A DNA stretch of 50,820 nt from Actinomycetes bacterium. Its GTDB lineage: Bacteria > Actinomycetota > Acidimicrobiia > Acidimicrobiales > Palsa-688. The position numbers and the translations under genes were made by a program. Of this stretch, positions 38,639-45,501 are shown piece by piece. The stretch's first letter is position 1; the number at the start of each line of letters is the position of its first letter. Below the pieces are notes generated by a model, which was not told the DNA's origin, ran no database searches, and worked only from the letters and a program-made list of their open reading frames with translations. Location: NCBI GenBank assembly GCA_021787365.1, contig JAJYMB010000040.1:1-50820 (forward strand), read 5' to 3'.

Positions 38639-41155
38639 GTGAGGAATACGACAACAACCAAGACGAGCAGAGCGGCTCACGGTTCCAGGCGGGGGTTTGC
38701 CAAGGCGGCGGCGGCCGCCGGCGTCGCCGCGGGCTTTGTTGTGGCCAGCCTGGCCTCGATGGCGGCGCCGGCGTACGCCAGCGTGGTGAGCTCCGCTTAC
38801 ACGATCGGCTCGCCATCGGGGTCGGTCGGCTCAGTGACCGCCTCGCCGGCGTCTGTGGGTGCGGGCGCGGCGACGAGCTTCACCGTCAAGTTCACGGCCT
38901 CGGGTGCCCTGTCGGGGGGCGCGGCTTCGTGGGTGACCATAACGCCCTCGGAGGCCCTGACTTCTGCGCCGGCCAGCGTGGACCTGCTCGATGACTCGGG
39001 CAGTGGCTGCATCCAGGCCGGGACGGCCGGCACTGGCGGCGCCGGCACCACTACCGTGACGGGCATCACGTTAGAGCTTGGGAGTAGCTGCAGCATAAGC
39101 GCCGGCAACACCGTGGAGGTGGACTTCAACGCCAATGCCCCGTCGGGCGCGGGGAGCTTCCATTTCACGGTCGCCACGTCGGCCAATACGACGCCGGCGG
39201 CCTCCAACGACATCACGATCGGCAGCTCAGGGGCGACCCTTTCCGCTGTAACTGTCGCCTTTGGTGCCAACACCACTTATTCGATCAGCAACATTCACGT
39301 GCTCAACCTGAGCTCGAGCCAAAATACCTTGACCCTGGCGGCTGTCCCGACGCAAGGCACCGAGGCCCTTACCTTTTACGGGGGGACGAGCGGCTATTCG
39401 GTCACCAGCACCTCATTGGGGGGCAGCACGACCGCTGACCCCGTGGACAATGCCGCCCTTGGGACCGGTGACACCTCGGTCACCTTGACCCTGGGGACTT
39501 CGCTGGCCGACGGGGACGTCCTTTCCATTACAGCCACCGGGACCAACCCGGCAGCGAGCACCACGGCCCAGGCGGACGAGATAAAGGTGACGCCCGGCAA
39601 CGGCACGCCACAGTTGACGAGCCCCATAACGTTTGGCTCGTCGGTCAGCTCGGTCACGGTCTCACCGTCGGTGCTCTCGGCCGGGGCGACTGCCACCTAC
39701 GCGGTGACGTTCAAGGCAACCTCGGGTGTCGCGTCCGGCGGTGACATATACCTGAAAGAGACCGCCGGCCCGACCAACTTCTCGTCGGTGACGGGCATCC
39801 TGGTCGAGGACAATACCCAGTCGTGGCACTTCGTGGCGAGCGGTGCGACGCTCGCCAGCGGGTCCGCCACGATTCCACTCCAAGACGCGATCGTGGGTGG
39901 CGACGCGCTCGTCATTACGCTGGAAAACGTCACCAACCCGCCCTCCGCCGGCACGATCAGCGATTTTGCCGTGACGACCAGCTCTGATTCGGTGCCCGCT
40001 TATGCCTCGCCCTACAGCATCGGGTCCAGTTCGAGCGCGGGGGTCACCGTGAGCGTCAACCCTTCGACGACCGCCGCAGTGGCCACCTACAGCATCTCGG
40101 GCCTGGTGGCGAGCGCCCCCATGGCGGGTGGTTCGTCCACGATCGGCGTCGACGCACCCTCGGGTACCGTTTTCCCGGCCAACGCCGGCTACTACAGCGT
40201 CGCTGACTCGACCACGGCCTCGGGGTCAGGCACGGCGACAGCGGTATCTGGAGGCGGGAGCAACGACGTCACGATCACGGTGCCGGCGAGCATCAACGCG
40301 GGGGACCACCTGTCGCTCACCATCGAGGACGCCATCAACCCGGGCCTCGCCAGCTCGTCGTACACGATCAGCCTGCTCGGCGAGGTGACCGGGCCGGCGA
40401 GCACGCTCCCGGCCTTCCCCAACTCCGGGCTCGACTACCCCAACGGTGCGATAGTCAGCTTCTCCGGCACCCTTTATGTCATGGCCGGTGGCCATGCCTT
40501 CGGCATCCCCAACCCGGGGGACCTGGCGGCGCTCCGCAGGGTGGACCACGCGGCCATCGTCGACGCGCCGAGCGGCGCCGCGCCGCCGGCAAGGGCGCCG
40601 CGGGTGGGCACGCTCATGTTCAGCCGGCCGGTCAACGGCAACCCGACCATCTACGTGGTCGGCACCGATGGGGACCTGCACGGTTTCGCCACGCCGGCAC
40701 AGTTCGTGGGCGGTGGCTACGACCCCGCCCTAGTAGTCACGGTCCCGAGCGTGGGCGGGATCACCGTCGGCGCGCCGGCCGGTCAGGAGGGCGCCGCTGC
40801 CAACGCTCTTTCAACGAGCGCCGATGGCGCCATCGTCAGCTCTGCGGGGGCGTTCTACGTCTTTGCCGGCGGCCACGCCTTCGGGATCCCCAACCCGGCC
40901 ACGCTCGAGCGGATCAGGAAGTTCGACAAGGCCAAGGCCCTCTCAGGCTCGGTCAGCCCGGCGCAGAAGTCGGCCACGATCGCTGACGGCGTGCTACTGA
41001 CTGGCGCCGGCCCGGTGTACGTGAGCTACCAGGGCAAGCTGTGGCCGTTCAAGTCGATGAAGCAACTCGACAACGACGGCTACGCCGGCACCGCGGCGGT
41101 GCCGGTGCCGTCCGCCGGCGGGATCACCCTCGTCGCCCAGTACAGCGGGAGCTGA
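38639..41155 (+). CDS. Exported surface-layer-like protein, paralogue 3
   Basis: 838 residues from GTG at 38639, with AGGAGG 10 nt upstream. A basic head (RNTTTTKTSRAAHGSRRG) and hydrophobic segment end at AAPAYA-SVVSS. It has the family plan: VTASPASVGAGAATSFTVKF, then ATYAVTFKATSGVASGGDIY with GPTNFSSVTGILVEDNT, VATYSISGLVASAPMAGGSS and IEDAINPGL. Four terminal units follow (YVMAGGHAFGIPNPGDL, YVVGTDGDLHGFATPA, YVFAGGHAFGIPNP, GKLWPFKSMKQLDNDGYA). It ends AQYSGS with no anchor motif. The terminal ~100 bp and its downstream spacer recur, rearranged, at 42169-42408. Structural surface role inferred. Confidence 0.8.
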   Translation: MRNTTTTKTSRAAHGSRRGFAKAAAAAGVAAGFVVASLASMAAPAYASVVSSAYTIGSPSGSVGSVTASPASVGAGAATSFTVKFTASGALSGGAASWVTITPSEALTSAPASVDLLDDSGSGCIQAGTAGTGGAGTTTVTGITLELGSSCSISAGNTVEVDFNANAPSGAGSFHFTVATSANTTPAASNDITIGSSGATLSAVTVAFGANTTYSISNIHVLNLSSSQNTLTLAAVPTQGTEALTFYGGTSGYSVTSTSLGGSTTADPVDNAALGTGDTSVTLTLGTSLADGDVLSITATGTNPAASTTAQADEIKVTPGNGTPQLTSPITFGSSVSSVTVSPSVLSAGATATYAVTFKATSGVASGGDIYLKETAGPTNFSSVTGILVEDNTQSWHFVASGATLASGSATIPLQDAIVGGDALVITLENVTNPPSAGTISDFAVTTSSDSVPAYASPYSIGSSSSAGVTVSVNPSTTAAVATYSISGLVASAPMAGGSSTIGVDAPSGTVFPANAGYYSVADSTTASGSGTATAVSGGGSNDVTITVPASINAGDHLSLTIEDAINPGLASSSYTISLLGEVTGPASTLPAFPNSGLDYPNGAIVSFSGTLYVMAGGHAFGIPNPGDLAALRRVDHAAIVDAPSGAAPPARAPRVGTLMFSRPVNGNPTIYVVGTDGDLHGFATPAQFVGGGYDPALVVTVPSVGGITVGAPAGQEGAAANALSTSADGAIVSSAGAFYVFAGGHAFGIPNPATLERIRKFDKAKALSGSVSPAQKSATIADGVLLTGAGPVYVSYQGKLWPFKSMKQLDNDGYAGTAAVPVPSAGGITLVAQYSGS

Positions 41156-41177
41156 CCGCCTCCCACGACCGATTTGT

Positions 41178-41213
41178 GTGGACTTCGGCACCGTCACACG
41201 TGCTGAAGTCCAC
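41178..41213 (+). terminator. Hairpin after surface-protein gene 3
   Basis: GTGGACTTC and GAAGTCCAC pair over 9 bp, with a further GCAC/GTGC inner stem around an 8-nt loop. It begins 23 nt after the stop codon. No T-run follows, so it may be an RNA-stability or weak termination element. A broken copy lies at 42370-42407. Confidence 0.6.
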
Positions 41214-41353
41214 CGCCTCTGGAGAGCGGCCTGACCAGGCCTACTCCGCTTGAGTGGGTACCCCCAAAGTGTCATTACCTTGCAGTATCATAGGGAGACG
41301 GCCCACGGGGGACCACGGGGGAGGCCCCTGTAGAGCCGGCAGGTACCGACGGG

Positions 41354-41674
41354 CTAACTCGCTTGCCGCTCGTTGTCGAATACGGCATGCTCAAGGCGCT
41401 CTACCCGAGCGGTGAGATTTTCAGTCCCCCGGCCTAGCTCGCCCCGGAGCCGCTCGAGGAGCCAGGCCCGCGCCAGTGTCCGAGGCGGCAGGCCTTGCCG
41501 TGCCGCCTCTTCGACGAGCTGGGCGAGCTCTTCGTCCCGCAGCCGTACCGAGAACATCTTGGAACGGCCCTCGTTGCGGTGCTCGACGCGTACGCGCTCG
41601 GGCAGCGGGTCTGGGAGCTCGGCTTTCTCCAGTGCGTCGGTCTCTGCGGCGATGATGTCGTCAGCCCTGCTCAT
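41354..41674 (-). CDS. Ribbon-helix-helix antitoxin (BrnA-like)
   Basis: 106 residues: MSRADDIIAAETDALEKAEL, then SKMFSVRLRDEELAQLVEEA and RQGLPPRTLARAWLLERLRG, the RHH core, and a coiled C-terminus (LTARVERLEHAVFDNERQAS). It overlaps the upstream toxin-like gene by 4 nt (ATGA). Toxin-first order plus RHH antitoxin is the BrnTA arrangement, as at 9350-9888. The gene looks complete. Confidence 0.75.
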   Translation of the reverse strand: MSRADDIIAAETDALEKAELPDPLPERVRVEHRNEGRSKMFSVRLRDEELAQLVEEAARQGLPPRTLARAWLLERLRGELGRGTENLTARVERLEHAVFDNERQAS

Positions 41675-41991
41675 TGCGGGCCTCCTTGTTGGGCCTGTTC
41701 GTAGATGCGACGGTCACGGGCGTTTGAGCGCCAGGCGTTAGCCCCCCACCACTCCCCATGGGGCCGGTCACGAGGGTCGGCCCCAGCTGGTATGAGGACG
41801 ACGCTGAGCACCGCATGGGCCGAGAGGGAGTAGCCGATAACCAGCACCGACAGGCCTGAGGCGCCCGCGGGGTCCGGGTCGAGCCACACCGCGTCCGGGT
41901 CGGCCACTGCCTCGTCCGCCCAGGCCGCCTCGACGTTGTGGCGGCACTTGATGTACTCAGCACGTTTGCTCCAGTCGACACGCTCAGCCAT
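41671..41991 (-). CDS. BrnT-like toxin
   Basis: 106 residues: MAERVDWSKRAEYIKCRHNV, then AVADPDAVWLDPDPAGASGL, SVLVIGYSLSAHAVLSVVLI and WGANAWRSNARDRRIYEQAQ. The 'KHNV...EAL.DPD...PD..SGxSVRVIGYS....LLTV......G.NAWRANxxDxRxYxE' layout is a known actinobacterial toxin group related to BrnT. RNase activity is inferred from the family. On the minus strand TACGAT ends 11 nt before the ATG. It is followed by its antitoxin with a 4-nt overlap. Confidence 0.72.
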   Translation of the reverse strand: MAERVDWSKRAEYIKCRHNVEAAWADEAVADPDAVWLDPDPAGASGLSVLVIGYSLSAHAVLSVVLIPAGADPRDRPHGEWWGANAWRSNARDRRIYEQAQQGGPQ

Positions 41992-42168
41992 CTTGGCCGG
42001 CTATCGTACTCCAATGTACTTCACTCCCGAAGCCGCGTGCTCACGTTCCACCGCGTCCTCCAGCTCGCAGCCGGCCACGGGCCCGTCCGCCACCGCGACC
42101 TCGTCATCGACCCGCAGGCCAAGGGCCACGGTCATCCCCGCTCAAGCGGCCGCCGGCGAACTACCCCT
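41992..42168. other. Spacer with no gene recognised
   Basis: It carries the promoter of the BrnT-like gene near 42000 and an unassigned frame (LTFHRVLQLAAGHGPVRHRD). Together with the repeat that follows it makes up the 528-bp gap before the next TA pair. Confidence 0.4.
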
Positions 42169-42408
42169 GGAGAGCGCCCTGACTTGGCCTACTCCGCTTG
42201 AGTGGGTACCTCCAGCTCGCGTTCCAGGTTCGGTGTCGATGAAGCAACTCGACAACGACGGCTACGCCGGCACCGCGGCGGTGCCGGTGCCCTCCGCCGG
42301 CCTCCGCCGGCGGGATCACCCTCGTCGGCCAGTACAGCGGGAGCTGACCGTCTCCCACGACCGATTTGTGTGGACATAATCGGCACGTCACATGTGCTGA
42401 AGTCCACC
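42169..42408 (+). repeat. Rearranged copy of the 3' end and spacer of surface-protein gene 3
   Basis: 42169-42210 repeats 41221-41262 (spacer). 42235-42349 repeats the last ~105 bp of the gene ending at 41155, with a 10-bp insertion that breaks the frame. 42350-42408 repeats the region with the hairpin after it. Relative to the original, the spacer piece now precedes the gene-end piece, as expected if a tandem copy of the gene was deleted except for its end. Confidence 0.85.
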
Positions 42409-42504
42409 TTTTCCCGGCTGAGGACAATCGCCGCCGGCGTGGGTCATCCGGTCCGACCCTGCCGTGCCCGACGCGTTGCACACCATCACAGATACGCACC
42501 GTTA

Positions 42505-42519
42505 TGCTATGATGTGTAT
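42505..42519 (+). promoter_or_regulatory. Extended -10 of the 42520-43226 vapBC operon
   Basis: TGCTATGAT ends 6 nt before the ATG at 42520, the same leaderless layout as the other TA promoters. An imperfect inverted repeat (ATACGCAC...GTGTATAT) brackets it. Confidence 0.6.
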
Positions 42520-42792
42520 ATGCGCACTACGCTCGACCTTCCGGACGACTTGATGAGGGCGCTTCATATCCAGGCCGCGCGCGAGGGACGCAAGTTGAAA
42601 GATGTCGTGTCCGACGTGTTGCGGGCCGGTTTGGAGCGTCCCGGGGGTGCCGGCAGCCACGTCCGGGCTCGAGTGAGGCTTCCCCTCGTCGAGTGCGCCC
42701 ACGGCGCCTCTCCCGGTGAGGAGGTCACGCCCGAACGGGCAGCGGAGATCCTCCTGGCCCAAGAGGCAAGCATCGCGCAGGCCCGGGCTTGA
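42520..42792 (+). CDS. vapB: VapB-type ribbon-helix-helix antitoxin
   Basis: 90 residues from ATG at 42520: MRTTLDLPDDLMRALHIQAA with REGRKLKDVVSDVLRAGLER, a standard RHH, then a proline/glycine linker and GEEVTPERAAEILLAQEASI for toxin binding. The toxin TTG start overlaps its TGA stop. The longer upstream frame passes through duplicated surface-gene sequence and is rejected. Confidence 0.88.
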   Translation: MRTTLDLPDDLMRALHIQAAREGRKLKDVVSDVLRAGLERPGGAGSHVRARVRLPLVECAHGASPGEEVTPERAAEILLAQEASIAQARA

Positions 42793-43226
42793 ACCTCGTA
42801 GACGTCAATGTATGGCTCGCACTTGTCCTGTCCAAGCATGTGCACCATGGCGCCGCCTCGGCCTGGTTGGCCCGAGTCGATGAGCCGCGGTCCCTCGTGC
42901 TTTGCCGCTCGGTACAGCAGTCGCTTCTCCGGCTTCTCACAACCGAGGCCGTCTTGGCGCCGTACGGCAACCGGGCTCTCTCCAACCAGGAGGCCTGGTC
43001 TGTTTTCCGGGAGCTAGTGTCAGACGACCGAGTTTGGGCCGCTTACCCTGAGCCGGTCGGCCTGGAGGGCCACTGGGAACATTTCGGCGCTCGCGACACC
43101 TGCTCACCCAAGTTATGGATGGATGCCTACTTGGCGGCCTTCGCCTTCGGCGCCGGTTATCGCCTTGTCACCACTGACGTCGCTTTTCGCCAGTTCGGTG
43201 GGCTCGACGTGGTTGTCCTCAGCTAA
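42789..43226 (+). CDS. vapC: VapC PIN-domain toxin
   Basis: 145 residues from TTG at 42789: NLVDVNVWLALVLSKHVHHG, then LCRSVQQSLLRLLTTEAVL, SPKLWMDAYLAAFAFGAGYR and LVTTDVAFRQF. This is the subgroup with D-V-N-V-W-L-A and WMDAYLAAFA signatures, with the acidic residues intact. It is translationally coupled to the antitoxin. Convergent with the DUF2142 gene, with only 40 bp between stops. Confidence 0.9.
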   Translation: MNLVDVNVWLALVLSKHVHHGAASAWLARVDEPRSLVLCRSVQQSLLRLLTTEAVLAPYGNRALSNQEAWSVFRELVSDDRVWAAYPEPVGLEGHWEHFGARDTCSPKLWMDAYLAAFAFGAGYRLVTTDVAFRQFGGLDVVVLS

Positions 43227-43266
43227 CGGATAAAACGTTGGGCTAGCTGAAGAACGATAACTCAAC

Positions 43267-44967
43267 TCAAATTATCATGACCTCGTCGATTATCCCTGCC
43301 CCGCTCTGGTTACGGGCTGAGCGCCGCAGGAGAAGGCCAAAACCGACCATAGCCAGCGCGAAGACCACAAATAGGACGATGCCGGGGACGGGCGGGCTCC
43401 ATCCGCCAGGGACATGCGCAAAGGCATCGAGTGGGCCATTGATCCCCACGGTGTTCCGCCGCATGGCTGCATAGAAGTCGGCGACCTGGCAGGCAATCAG
43501 GACTGTTACGGCGATGCTCACCAGGCGTAGCGACCGGGCCTTGTCGGCAAAGCGCTCGCCGGCGATGGCGCCGGCCACGATCGGTATGCCCACGGCCAGG
43601 CCCAGATAGTCGCGGCCCTGGCCCAATATCCCCTCTGTGCGGGCCTGTGATATGGCCACCGCGACCGGGAGGGCGACCCAGGCCGCCAGCGTGCCGGCCA
43701 ACACGAGCACTTCCCGGGCACGCCCGAGGCAGGCGCCGGCCAAGACCACCGCACCGAACACGGCCAACCAGCTGACAATGACGCCCTCCGGCGAAGGGCT
43801 GTCCAGCCAGCCGAAATAGCCGATGCTGGAGGTGATAATCAGGTCGAGGCGCTCTACCGCGAGTGCGACCACCCTGCCTTCGCTTGTGTGGGCGGCGATA
43901 CGCGTACCAGGTTCGGTGAGGAAGGGGTCCGCCCAAAGGTCCCAAGCGAGCGCAGCCACCGCGGCTACCGCACATACGGCCAGCCACGCCTGGGTGTACC
44001 AGCGGCGGAGCAGCGCACGCCAGGAACCGGACCGGCTCAACATGCCCACTGCGACCAGGGTTGCCAGCGCCCAGAGCGGGGACAGCGCCCGCGTGAGCAA
44101 GAGAGCCACGACCGATATGCCGAGGGCGCTCACGACGAACGGGCTCGTCCGTGTGGGCTGTTCGGACACAAGCGCCATGGCGGCGACCCAGGCGCTGACG
44201 GCAGCGGCAACCTCCAACCCGTTCGGGTTTATGATCGCCGCCAGGTAGAGGGCCATGGGGGTAACGCCAACGGCCAATCCGGCCCCGAGCAGAGGCGTTC
44301 CCCGGCACCTCCGGAGCGAAGTCACTGCCAGGGCGAGGAAAGCCGCCGACAGGGCCCCGCTCACCAGGCGGGCTCCGTAGATACCCTTGACCGACACGAG
44401 CGCCAGGGTCGGCAGGCCCACCAGTGCGTAGTAGAGGGGTGGGTAGCGCCCGACATAGGTCTGGGTGAGCACGTCTTTGGTCGAGCCATTGAGGGGTTTC
44501 TGGCAGCCGGCGGGGACCGCCGGCTTGAACTGGAAGCAGCCCACGTCGTTGGCCAGGTCGGCGAAGACCTCGGGGACCCGGACCGTCACGTAGGATTTTT
44601 GGGCCTCCGTGGGGTGGGGCAACGGGGCCCCGAGCAGTTGGCCACGCACGAGCGAGACGGCCCTGTCCAAGTGCGCCGGCTCGTCAGGGCCCGAACCCAG
44701 CGGGCTGGCGAAGCTCCAAGCGGCTACAGCGACGAAGAGCACCAGGAAAGAGGCCGACCACGTCCAGACCAAGGACTGCGGCGCTCTTTCGAGGCGGTGC
44801 ATGGGCCGCTGGCCCAAGGAGACTGCAGGCACCGGTCGCGGTGGGGTGTCGGTACCTGAGGCGCCGGCGAGCACCGCCTCTTGGGCCACGCCCGCTTCCA
44901 TGCCAGCGACTCGGCTACCCGGCCGGGCGAACCCTCGTGTCGCCGGCAACTGGTAGGGCTCTCCCAC
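43267..44967 (-). CDS. DUF2142 membrane protein, probable glycosyltransferase
   Basis: 566 residues from GTG at 44967; ATG at 44901 (MEAGVAQEAVL) is an equally plausible start. After a hydrophobic helix comes ASPLGSGPDEPAHLDRAVSL, the conserved DUF2142 acidic motif in the first outer loop. Then YVGRYPPLYYALVGLPTL, IINPNGLEVAAAVSAW and LGQGRDYLGLAVGIPIVAGA are typical of the family, with about 12 helices overall. DUF2142 proteins are GT-C-like and occur in polysaccharide clusters (for example rhamnan synthesis). Sugar and acceptor unknown. Confidence 0.85.
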   Translation of the reverse strand: MGEPYQLPATRGFARPGSRVAGMEAGVAQEAVLAGASGTDTPPRPVPAVSLGQRPMHRLERAPQSLVWTWSASFLVLFVAVAAWSFASPLGSGPDEPAHLDRAVSLVRGQLLGAPLPHPTEAQKSYVTVRVPEVFADLANDVGCFQFKPAVPAGCQKPLNGSTKDVLTQTYVGRYPPLYYALVGLPTLALVSVKGIYGARLVSGALSAAFLALAVTSLRRCRGTPLLGAGLAVGVTPMALYLAAIINPNGLEVAAAVSAWVAAMALVSEQPTRTSPFVVSALGISVVALLLTRALSPLWALATLVAVGMLSRSGSWRALLRRWYTQAWLAVCAVAAVAALAWDLWADPFLTEPGTRIAAHTSEGRVVALAVERLDLIITSSIGYFGWLDSPSPEGVIVSWLAVFGAVVLAGACLGRAREVLVLAGTLAAWVALPVAVAISQARTEGILGQGRDYLGLAVGIPIVAGAIAGERFADKARSLRLVSIAVTVLIACQVADFYAAMRRNTVGINGPLDAFAHVPGGWSPPVPGIVLFVVFALAMVGFGLLLRRSARNQSGAGIIDEVMII

Positions 44968-45069
44968 GAGGGCTCAAATCTAGCGCTCTGCCTGGACGGC
45001 CCTCTGCCGGCGCAGGGCGGGGGTGACACCGGCGCCTGTGGTGGGGAGTGCCGGCGCCGGCGTGCGGCC

Positions 45070-45120
45070 TGTGGCCTTGCCCTGTGGCCTTGCCCTGTGG
45101 CCTTGCCCTGTGGCTTCGCC
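45070..45120. repeat. 13-bp tandem repeat, about 3.9 copies
   Basis: TGTGGCCTTGCCC repeats three times perfectly (45070-45108), followed by a partial copy. Thirteen is not a multiple of three, which argues against coding. Confidence 0.9.
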
Positions 45121-45224
45121 GGCCCGGAAGTGCGACGCTTCGGCACGCCCAGTTCGGCCTGACAGCTCGTATCTGGGTGCGCTTTCGTCAACCGGGTGCA
45201 CCACAGCGCGCTCAGAGGACGCCC

Positions 45225-45440
45225 ACTGCACCCCGAAGGCGGAAATGCACCCAGAAGACCGGCGCTGCACCCAGAAGACGGGCGGTGCACCCGGAAGACC
45301 GGCGCTGCACCTGGGAGACCGGAAGAGCCGGGATTACCCACAGGGCGTGAGGCACCCGGGAGTACCGGCGGTGCACCCGGCACACTCGGGATTACCCACA
45401 GGGCGGGAGCACCCAGGAGACGGGGACGCACCTGCAACTG
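45225..45440. repeat. 20-bp degenerate tandem repeat array (TGCACCCRGAAGACCGGCGC)
   Basis: Four adjacent units of about 20 bp (45226-45306) are followed by longer units that share TGCACC and a CGGGATTACCCACAGGGCG block occurring twice (near 45330 and 45390). Units are contiguous, without unique spacers. Confidence 0.75.
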
Positions 45441-45501
45441 CCGCGACGCCGGCGAGCCCCCAGCTGCCCGCTCCAGCCCGGAACGCACCCGGAGCCGGGC
45501 C

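Larger units (their letters stand above)
44968..45501. other. 534-bp spacer with minisatellite-like repeats
   Basis: No gene is convincing here. Most of the stretch consists of the two repeat arrays listed separately, between the DUF2142 gene and the anti-sigma-like gene on the same strand. Confidence 0.5.

Noticed and set aside
42020..42168. Frame with LTFHRVLQLAAGHGPVRHRD as an HNH endonuclease fragment
   Set aside because: Only a weak resemblance, no HNH triad, and the frame runs into duplicated surface-gene sequence.
45225..45440. Repeat array resembling CRISPR
   Set aside because: Units are contiguous with no unique spacers of constant length, units vary, and no cas gene is present.
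44724..45488. Minus-strand frame through the minisatellites (254 codons)
   Set aside because: It includes the 13-bp array, which would shift frame on any copy change, and overlaps the start of the DUF2142 gene; no motif.
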